From Bacteroidales bacterium UBA1745 (GTDB lineage: Bacteria; Bacteroidota; Bacteroidia; Bacteroidales; UBA932), in the NCBI GenBank assembly GCA_002314885.1, contig DCHT01000029.1:1-30161 (forward strand): a stretch of DNA of 30,161 nucleotides, given 5' to 3'. Positions 25,105 through 30,161 of the stretch are shown here, one piece after another (within the stretch, counting starts at the first letter, position 1; each line of letters begins with the position of its first letter). The notes under the pieces are model-generated. The model was given only the letters and a program-made list of their open reading frames with translations. It was not told the DNA's origin and did no database searches. Both the position numbers and the translations under genes were made by a program.

Positions 25105-25496
25105 AGCATTTCCTCGTATGAAGGCAGTTTCTCCAGGAAGGCGAATTGCCCGTCAGAGCGACCCGCCGCGTGGGTTGACTTGCCGTTCGTTATGACTATG
25201 TACTTGACGTCCAGCACCATATTGTAGCGTACGGCCTGGTCCAGCACCTTGCGGTCAAGGGCCACATCAGGACGCTTGCACTCCACCACCATCAGCGGAT
25301 GGCCGCTCCTGTCGTAGACAAGGATGTCCGCGCGCCACTGTTTTCCGCCCAGTTTGAGACCGACTTCGCTCATCATCATATGCATAGGCACACTCAGGTC
25401 CTTGGCCAGCACAGTGATGAACCACTGACGCACGGCCTCCTCCGGAGTGAGTGCCACTTCCTTCTTTCTCAACGGGTCCCAGACAGTCTTTTCCAT
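25101..25496 (-). CDS. Orphan protein with HsdR N-terminal (PD-(D/E)XK) nuclease fold
   Basis: 131 residues from the ATG at 25496. The frame stays open upstream to 25553, but that stretch contains the promoter box and is untypical protein. It matches the type I restriction enzyme HsdR N-terminal domain: Glu44 in SEVGLKLGG, Asp57 in ADILVYD, Glu72-x-Lys74 in VVECKRP, and Gln87 in LDQAVRYN, so the PD-(D/E)XK core residues appear intact. There is no helicase part, HsdM or HsdS nearby, so it is not a restriction system. Its conserved place in the cca-xer-holA run points to a housekeeping DNA role, not yet defined. Confidence 0.87.
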   Translation of the reverse strand: MEKTVWDPLRKKEVALTPEEAVRQWFITVLAKDLSVPMHMMMSEVGLKLGGKQWRADILVYDRSGHPLMVVECKRPDVALDRKVLDQAVRYNMVLDVKYIVITNGKSTHAAGRSDGQFAFLEKLPSYEEML

Positions 25497-25503
25497 AATC
25501 AAG

Positions 25504-25511
25504 CAAATATA
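25504..25511 (-). promoter_or_regulatory. Predicted -7 box (TATATTTG) for the HsdR-N-like/cca/xer/holA run
   Basis: TATATTTG on the minus strand, full match to TAnnTTTG, ending 7 nt before the ATG at 25496. Transcription from it would give an almost leaderless mRNA. A -33 TTTG at normal spacing is not evident. Confidence 0.5.
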
Positions 25512-25562
25512 GTCAAAAAAATTGTAATAGGAGTATGCAACCTTGAGGGGCACAACTGCATC

Positions 25563-25570
25563 TAACTATG
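25563..25570 (+). promoter_or_regulatory. Possible -7 box (TAACTATG) for the small lipoprotein gene
   Basis: TAACTATG differs from TAnnTTTG at one position; a TTG at 25543-25545 lies 17 nt upstream. The box ends 7 nt before the ATG at 25578, the same spacing as at the two neighbouring starts. Confidence 0.3.
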
Positions 25571-25577
25571 CGTTGAA

Positions 25578-25997
25578 ATGAAAAATATGAAAAAATATAC
25601 AGCTCTACTTTTAACCGCAGTCGCTCTGCTCCTGTCATCCTGTATGGCAATGGAGCCTGCTGACAAGAACGGCTTTGACGGGTCAGGCGATACGGCCGTA
25701 ACCGTCAGCGGCACCATCATAGATGCGGCCGACAACTCCCCTCTCGCAGGAATTCAGGTCACAATGTACTCCTATGATATGCAGGACACCGAGGCCTCGA
25801 AGAGCTCCGCAAGCTGCACCTCCGACGCCAACGGCAACTACATAGTCACCATCGAGCACAACTTCCCAGGCGACTTCTTCCGCATAACCGCGACGGATCC
25901 GGCCGGGCTCTACACCTCCAAAGGCATCGAATACATAAGCTGGGACGGCAAGGTCAACATTTTCCGTTCGCAGAATATAGTAATGAACAAAAAATAG
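25578..25997 (+). CDS. Small lipoprotein with carboxypeptidase-regulatory-like (CarboxypepD_reg) domain
   Basis: 139 residues (136 if translation begins at the second ATG, 25587). The lipobox LSSC places the lipidated Cys at residue 22. The rest is a single transthyretin-like beta-sandwich: VTVSGTIIDAADNSPLAGIQV followed by TSDANGNYIVTI is the family signature. It resembles the small lipoproteins that accompany radical-SAM proteins in some Bacteroidales, but no radical-SAM gene is in this window. It stands alone: divergent promoter upstream, terminator at 26024-26050 downstream. The role is unknown. Confidence 0.8.
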   Translation: MKNMKKYTALLLTAVALLLSSCMAMEPADKNGFDGSGDTAVTVSGTIIDAADNSPLAGIQVTMYSYDMQDTEASKSSASCTSDANGNYIVTIEHNFPGDFFRITATDPAGLYTSKGIEYISWDGKVNIFRSQNIVMNKK

Positions 25998-26023
25998 TTC
26001 GCAACACATATTCAATATTATTG

Positions 26024-26050
26024 AGTCCGGGCTTTTCGCTCGGACTTTTT
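26024..26050 (+). terminator. Rho-independent terminator of the small lipoprotein gene
   Basis: A 9-bp stem (AGTCCGGGC at 26024-26032 pairing with GCTCGGACT at 26038-26046, one G-U pair), a TTTTC loop and a run of five T at 26046-26050. It starts 26 nt after the lipoprotein stop. Confidence 0.85.
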
Positions 26051-26053
26051 ATG

Positions 26054-26061
26054 TATATTTG
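26054..26061 (+). promoter_or_regulatory. Predicted -7 box (TATATTTG) for the recF operon
   Basis: Full match to TAnnTTTG, beginning 3 nt after the terminator T-run and ending 7 nt before the recF ATG. Any -33 contact would fall inside the terminator hairpin; no TTTG is found there. Confidence 0.5.
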
Positions 26062-26068
26062 CCATATT

Positions 26069-27169
26069 ATGCCAAGTCTTGAGAAAATAACGATATCGAA
26101 CTACCGCAACATCGAGCTGCAGGAACTTGCCTTCTCCCCGAACATCAACTGTATCTGGGGCAACAACGGCGAGGGAAAGACCAATCTGCTCGACGCGATC
26201 TATTATCTCTCGATGACGAAGAGCGCGTTCTCCGCGTCCGACAAGTTCAATTTCCGCTACGGCAGCGAACAGTTCTCCCTCTGCGGCAGCTACAGGATGC
26301 AGAACGGCCTGAACAGCAAGTTCTCCGTGATGGTGGACCAGGACGGCAAGAAACTGCGCAGGGACGACAAGCCTTACCAGAAGATTTCCGAGCACATCGG
26401 CCTCCTGCCGGTGGTGATGGTCTCCCCTTCCGACATATCCCTCGTGAGCGAATCAGGCGAAGAGCGTCGCAAGTTCCTCAACGCAGTGCTCTCCCAGCTC
26501 GACCAGGAGTACCTGGCAGCCGTGCAGCAGTACAACCGCCTCCTGATGCAGCGCAACCGTATGCTCAAGGAGCCGGGCTTCGACGGTGAACTTCTCCGCG
26601 TGATCGACGCCAGGATGAGCGCCTGCGCCGAACCTATCTACAACGCCCGCAAGGCATTCGCAGCCCAGCTGCAGGAAGTCGTGGCGGCCTATTACAAGGC
26701 CATCAGCGGCGGCAGCGAGGAAGTGTCCATACGCTATGTGTCCGACCTGGACAACGGTCCGCTCGAGGACCTGCTTCTCAACCGCTTCGACCGCGACCTG
26801 GCTCAGCATTTCACCACCGCAGGCATCCAGAGGGACGATCTGGTGTTCGAGATGAACGGCTACCCTATTCGCAAATGCGGCTCCCAGGGACAGCAGAAGT
26901 CCTTCCTGGTAGCCCTCAAGTTCGCCCAGTACGACATTATGAAGCAGTCCTACGGCTTTGCGCCTACCCTGCTTCTCGACGACATATTCGACAAACTGGA
27001 TATGGGCAGGATCTCAAACCTGCTCGCAATGGTCTCAGGCAACGATTTCGGCCAGATATTCATCACCGACTGCAACAAGGCCCGCGTCCGCGAAACCGTG
27101 GATGCGATAACCAAGGAGCGCGCCTATTTCGAGACCGAAAAAGGCTGTTTCACCCCTATAGAACTCTAG
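26069..27169 (+). CDS. recF: DNA replication and repair protein RecF
   Basis: 366 residues from the ATG at 26069; longer in-frame starts would run through the terminator. Walker A GNNGEGKT at 31-38, signature GSQGQQKSFLVALKFAQ, and Walker B LLLDD at 301-305 followed by IFDKLD. The start ITISNYRNIELQELAF is the standard RecF opening. It loads RecA at gapped DNA with RecO and RecR. It is the first of four tightly spaced genes. Confidence 0.96.
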   Translation: MPSLEKITISNYRNIELQELAFSPNINCIWGNNGEGKTNLLDAIYYLSMTKSAFSASDKFNFRYGSEQFSLCGSYRMQNGLNSKFSVMVDQDGKKLRRDDKPYQKISEHIGLLPVVMVSPSDISLVSESGEERRKFLNAVLSQLDQEYLAAVQQYNRLLMQRNRMLKEPGFDGELLRVIDARMSACAEPIYNARKAFAAQLQEVVAAYYKAISGGSEEVSIRYVSDLDNGPLEDLLLNRFDRDLAQHFTTAGIQRDDLVFEMNGYPIRKCGSQGQQKSFLVALKFAQYDIMKQSYGFAPTLLLDDIFDKLDMGRISNLLAMVSGNDFGQIFITDCNKARVRETVDAITKERAYFETEKGCFTPIEL

Positions 27170-27170
27170 T

Positions 27171-27497
27171 ATGGACATCATAAGGAGAAAGGAACCGATA
27201 GGGATGGAAAAGGCCATCCAGGAGTTCGTCCGCGACCTGAAGCTCAGCAACGGAGTGAACATCCAGTGTGTCTTCACCGCCTGGGACGAGGTGTCCGGAG
27301 CGGCGAAATACACCAGCAACAAGTTCTACAAGGACGGCGTGCTCTACGTCACCCTCACCTCCTCCGTGGTACGCAACAACCTCTATTTCCAGCAGGCGGC
27401 CCTCATCAGGGAAATCAACCACCACCTGGCCCTGGACCCTATATTTGTGAAAGATGACAAATACTGTCCGGGCGTCAGCAGACTCGTTTTGAAATGA
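27171..27497 (+). CDS. DUF721 (DciA-like) protein
   Basis: 108 residues, 1 nt after the recF stop. The KH-like DUF721 core is visible as VFTAWDEVSG, then KDGVLYVTLTSSVVRNNLYFQQAALIREIN. In many bacteria DUF721 proteins (DciA) load the replicative helicase DnaB; linkage to recF fits a replication role. This copy has almost no sequence beyond the core, whereas many DciA proteins carry a long disordered tail. Its stop overlaps the pdxB start (ATGA). Confidence 0.85.
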   Translation: MDIIRRKEPIGMEKAIQEFVRDLKLSNGVNIQCVFTAWDEVSGAAKYTSNKFYKDGVLYVTLTSSVVRNNLYFQQAALIREINHHLALDPIFVKDDKYCPGVSRLVLK

Positions 27498-28525
27498 AGA
27501 TAGTCAGCGACATAGACATTCCTTTCCTCCGCGGAGTGCTCGAGCCCTACGCCGAAATGGTGTACAAGAAGGGCAAGGACATCACGCACGAGGATCTGCT
27601 GGATGCCGACGCAGTGATCACCAGGACCAGGACCCGCTGTGACGAGGCTATGCTCGGCGGCACCCCCGTCAAGGCCGTGGCCTCCGCGACCATTGGCACG
27701 GACCACATAGACCTGGAATGGTGCGCAGCCAACGGAATCGAGGTCCACAACGCCCCCGGATGCAATGCCGGCGGTGTGATGGAATACGTCTTCTCCGCCC
27801 TCTACGGCATTGCAGCCCGCAAGGGAATCAGCCTCGACGGCCTTACTATGGGCATAGTCGGAGTCGGCCACGTGGGCAGGAAGGTGGAGGAAATGGCCCG
27901 TTACCTGGGTTTCAAAGTCCTCCTCTGCGACCCACCACGTGCTGCCGCCGAAGGTCCCGAAGCCTTCTGCAGCCTCGAGGAACTGCTTGCCGAAGCCGAC
28001 ATAGTCACTATGCACGTCCCTCTCCAGGACGACACCAGGGCTATGGCAAATGAAGATTTCTTCCGCCAGATGAAGCCGGGAGCCATATTCATCAATGCAG
28101 CCAGGGGCGAAGTCCTGGTCGATGAAGCCCTCCTGGAATACATAGACAAGTTCTCCGCCGTCGTGATCGACACCTGGAACAACGAGCCTCAGATCAACCT
28201 TGCCCTTCTCGAGAAGGTGGACATAGCCACGCCGCATATCGCCGGCTACTCCTACCAGGGCAAGATGAACGGGACTGCCTCAGTTGTACGCTTCCTGGCG
28301 GAAAAGTTCGGCTGGGATGCGCTTCTGGACTTCTACCCTGTCACCGATGAGCCCGGCCACGAGGCCGTCAAGCTCGACCTGAGCGGAATGTCGCAGGGGC
28401 AGATAGCCTCGACGCTGCAGTACAACTACCCGATCTTCACCGACGACTTTATGTTCAGGATGGACCCGTCCGCATTCGAGCAGATGCGCAACAAATACAA
28501 TTACAGAAAGGAAATATACATTTAA
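27494..28525 (+). CDS. pdxB: Erythronate-4-phosphate dehydrogenase (vitamin B6 synthesis)
   Basis: 343 residues of the D-2-hydroxyacid dehydrogenase family. The start MKIVSDIDIPFL and SATIGTDHID are diagnostic of PdxB. NAD-binding GVGHVG at 123-128; catalytic Arg204 (NAARGE), Glu231 (DTWNNEP) and His248 (TPHIAGYS). It oxidises 4-phosphoerythronate in the DXP-dependent pyridoxal phosphate pathway. The gene is coupled to DUF721 by a 4-nt overlap and followed after 11 nt by the DUF4301 gene. Confidence 0.95.
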   Translation: MKIVSDIDIPFLRGVLEPYAEMVYKKGKDITHEDLLDADAVITRTRTRCDEAMLGGTPVKAVASATIGTDHIDLEWCAANGIEVHNAPGCNAGGVMEYVFSALYGIAARKGISLDGLTMGIVGVGHVGRKVEEMARYLGFKVLLCDPPRAAAEGPEAFCSLEELLAEADIVTMHVPLQDDTRAMANEDFFRQMKPGAIFINAARGEVLVDEALLEYIDKFSAVVIDTWNNEPQINLALLEKVDIATPHIAGYSYQGKMNGTASVVRFLAEKFGWDALLDFYPVTDEPGHEAVKLDLSGMSQGQIASTLQYNYPIFTDDFMFRMDPSAFEQMRNKYNYRKEIYI

Positions 28526-28536
28526 CACTTACTGAT

Positions 28537-30051
28537 ATGATGACCAAGGAACAGCAGATTGCCCGTTTCAAGACGGGATTCCCGTGGATGAAGATAGTCG
28601 CTCCGGCAACCCCTGAGCGCGGAATCGAAGTGCTCTCAGCAGAACAGGCTGAGGCCGCCGTGGAATACTACAGGAAGGCTGAAGTTGCCGGCAAGGCCAA
28701 GTTCGTGCCTGCCTCCGGAGCCGCTTCCCGTATGTTCAAGGACCTCTTCGCCGGTCTCGAGACTCCTAATGAGAAGTCCGACAAGTTCGCCGCCCAGATC
28801 AAGGGATTCGCCTTCTACGACGCCACTGTCTTCCCTGAGGGCGCCAGCGCACACGAGATCCTCGAAGCAGCATTGCTCGACAGCGTGGCTGAGACAGGTG
28901 CTGCCGGTCTCGCCTACGGCAGCAAGCCGAAGGGCGTCCTGAAGTTCCACCGCTATGCCGACGGCGAAGTCCGCACCGCATTCGCCGAGCACCTCGTCGA
29001 GGCTCAGGACTATATGCGCAATGCCGACGGCAGCGTCAATCTCGTGGTCACCATCTCCCCTGAGCACCGCCCTCTCTTCGAGGCTGCCCTCGCAGACATC
29101 AAAGAGAGTTACGAGGCCCGCTACGGAGTGAAGTACAATGTGGAATTCGTATATCAGGACAAGGATACCGACACCTACGCAGTGGATCCTCAGAACAACA
29201 TCTTCCTCAAGGAAGACGGCACTGAACTCCGCCGCCCTGCCGGTCACGGTGCACTTATTTATAATCTGAATGCAGTGAAGTGCGAGCTTGTGTCGATCAA
29301 GAACATCGACAACGTCTCCAACGAGAGGATGCTCCCTGTGACCGCGCTGTGGAAGCAGGTTCTGATGGGCAAGGCCCTCGAACTCCGCGACACCATCTTC
29401 GCCTATATCGACGAACTCGACCGCACCAGCGGCAACACTATCCACCTCTGCGAGATGCCGATGCTGGTCCCTGGCTACAACAACACTCTGTACGAGAACT
29501 ACGCCGACAGCGAGGAGTGCCAGATGCTGTGCAACGACATCGAGGAGTTCCTGCGCGAGAAGCTCTGCGTGACTATTCCGCAGTGCGAGACCAACAAGGA
29601 GCGCGTCGCAGTCCTCCGCGAGAAGCTCAACCGCCCTATCCGCGTCTGCGGTATGGTCCGCAACCAGGGTGAACCTGGCGGCGGTCCTTTCATCATCGAA
29701 GAGAAGGACGGCAGCACAGGTCTGCAGATTCTCGAAAGCGTGCAGATCAATCCGGACGATCCTGCTGCAATGGCAGCGCTGAAGTCGGCCACCCACTTCA
29801 ACCCAGTGGATCTCGTCTGCTGCCTGCTCGACAGCAAGGGCGAGCACTTCAACCTGCTCGACTATGTTGACGAGGACGCCGGATTCATCTCATCCAAGAG
29901 CTACCAGGGCCGCGAGCTCAAGGCTCTCGAGCTCCCAGGCCTCTGGAACGGCGCTATGAGCAAGTGGAACACACTCTTCGTGGAAGTCCCTCTCGACACC
30001 TTCAACCCAGTGAAGACCGTGCTCGACCTCCTGAGGCCGGCACATCAATAG
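28537..30051 (+). CDS. DUF4301 family protein, nucleotidyltransferase-like
   Basis: 504 residues, starting with two consecutive Met codons. It matches the Bacteroidota protein family DUF4301 in length and sequence. PASGAASRMFKDL at 58-70 resembles the nucleotide-binding G-x-G-x-R-M loop of sugar-phosphate nucleotidyltransferases, and GHGALIYNLN at 236-245 resembles their G-H-G-x-x substrate loop. NQGEPGGGPF is a further glycine-rich conserved stretch. No signal peptide, so cytosolic. Activity is inferred from the motifs only; the family is uncharacterised to my knowledge. It is last in the recF-DUF721-pdxB transcript and is followed by an inverted-repeat terminator. Confidence 0.85.
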   Translation: MMTKEQQIARFKTGFPWMKIVAPATPERGIEVLSAEQAEAAVEYYRKAEVAGKAKFVPASGAASRMFKDLFAGLETPNEKSDKFAAQIKGFAFYDATVFPEGASAHEILEAALLDSVAETGAAGLAYGSKPKGVLKFHRYADGEVRTAFAEHLVEAQDYMRNADGSVNLVVTISPEHRPLFEAALADIKESYEARYGVKYNVEFVYQDKDTDTYAVDPQNNIFLKEDGTELRRPAGHGALIYNLNAVKCELVSIKNIDNVSNERMLPVTALWKQVLMGKALELRDTIFAYIDELDRTSGNTIHLCEMPMLVPGYNNTLYENYADSEECQMLCNDIEEFLREKLCVTIPQCETNKERVAVLREKLNRPIRVCGMVRNQGEPGGGPFIIEEKDGSTGLQILESVQINPDDPAAMAALKSATHFNPVDLVCCLLDSKGEHFNLLDYVDEDAGFISSKSYQGRELKALELPGLWNGAMSKWNTLFVEVPLDTFNPVKTVLDLLRPAHQ

Positions 30052-30052
30052 A

Positions 30053-30066
30053 CTAGCGCCTAGCGC
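30053..30066 (+). repeat. Tandem direct repeat CTAGCGC x2
   Basis: Two adjacent copies of CTAGCGC directly after the DUF4301 stop. It holds the rare tetramer CTAG twice. Too short to assign a role. Confidence 0.6.
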
Positions 30067-30068
30067 AC

Positions 30069-30111
30069 AAAAGTGGCGCAGAAGTAGTGGCACTACTTCT
30101 GCGCCACTTTT
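30069..30111. terminator. Perfect 21-bp inverted repeat, probable bidirectional terminator
   Basis: Arms 30069-30089 and 30091-30111 are exact reverse complements around a single central G at 30090. The left arm begins AAAAGTGGCGC and the right arm ends GCGCCACTTTT, the A-tract/stem/T-tract form of a bidirectional intrinsic terminator. It sits 17 nt after the DUF4301 stop. The stem is much longer than needed for termination, so it could instead be a dispersed palindromic repeat. Confidence 0.75.
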
Positions 30112-30161
30112 AGCACACAGAGGATGGTTTCAGACACCCCCGGTGAGCAAAAAAGGGTGGT

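Noticed and set aside
25101..25496. Part of a type I restriction-modification system
   Set aside because: No HsdM, HsdS or helicase part of HsdR nearby, and the gene is embedded in a cca-xer-holA run.
28636..29847. 403-residue open frame on the minus strand, antisense to DUF4301
   Set aside because: It is the mirror of a GC-rich gene with strong C/G third-position bias, has no recognisable domain, and is full of Val/Leu/His/Ala typical of such shadows.
30135..30161. CACC...GGTG and CACCC...GGGTG pairings at the window end
   Set aside because: Stems of 4-5 bp only and cut by the window edge; cannot be judged.

Overview
The window comes from a Bacteroidota genome, most likely order Bacteroidales. 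The evidence is a SusC/SusD pair with an ECF sigma factor and a FecR anti-sigma protein carrying the Bacteroidota-type C-terminal domain, a DUF4301 protein, starts mostly without Shine-Dalgarno sequences, and several TAnnTTTG -7 boxes typical of the phylum. Base composition is moderately GC-rich by eye. No rRNA, tRNA, CRISPR array, IS element or prophage was seen. Genus cannot be fixed from the sequence.

Layout. (1) 1-8163, minus strand: a tightly packed run glnS, Ig-like lipoprotein, two-TM four-helix-bundle protein, TrkH potassium transporter, RecD-like helicase, and the N-terminal part of a dipeptidyl-peptidase IV-like peptidase cut by the window edge. (2) 8164-8330: divergent promoter region for glnS and yicC. 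(3) 8331-9717: yicC (+) converging on and overlapping an ECF sigma gene (-). (4) 9814-17757, plus strand: thioredoxin-fold lipoprotein, FecR, SusC with an STN signalling domain, SusD, and an internally duplicated lipoprotein. With the divergent sigma gene this is a trans-envelope signalling and uptake locus; no glycosidase is present, so the substrate is unknown. (5) 25496-17758, minus strand: orphan HsdR-N-like nuclease-fold protein, CCA-adding enzyme, tyrosine recombinase, holA, ABC ATPase, ABC permease, and a 5'-nucleotidase split into two exported proteins. (6) 25578-25997: small lipoprotein with its own terminator. (7) 26069-30051, plus strand: recF, DUF721 (DciA-like), pdxB and DUF4301, closed by a perfect 21-bp inverted repeat.

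How the parts work together: regions 5 and 7 are mainly housekeeping (replication, recombination, tRNA maturation, vitamin B6 synthesis), with very compact operons (TAATG or ATGA stop-start overlaps at seven junctions). Region 4 is the accessory nutrient-uptake locus.

The most striking global observation is not a gene. The palindromic tetranucleotide CATG is almost absent: reading the whole window I found it only twice, where about 116 would be expected from base composition. Met codons are preceded by T-, A- or G-ending codons even though C-ending codons are otherwise strongly preferred.
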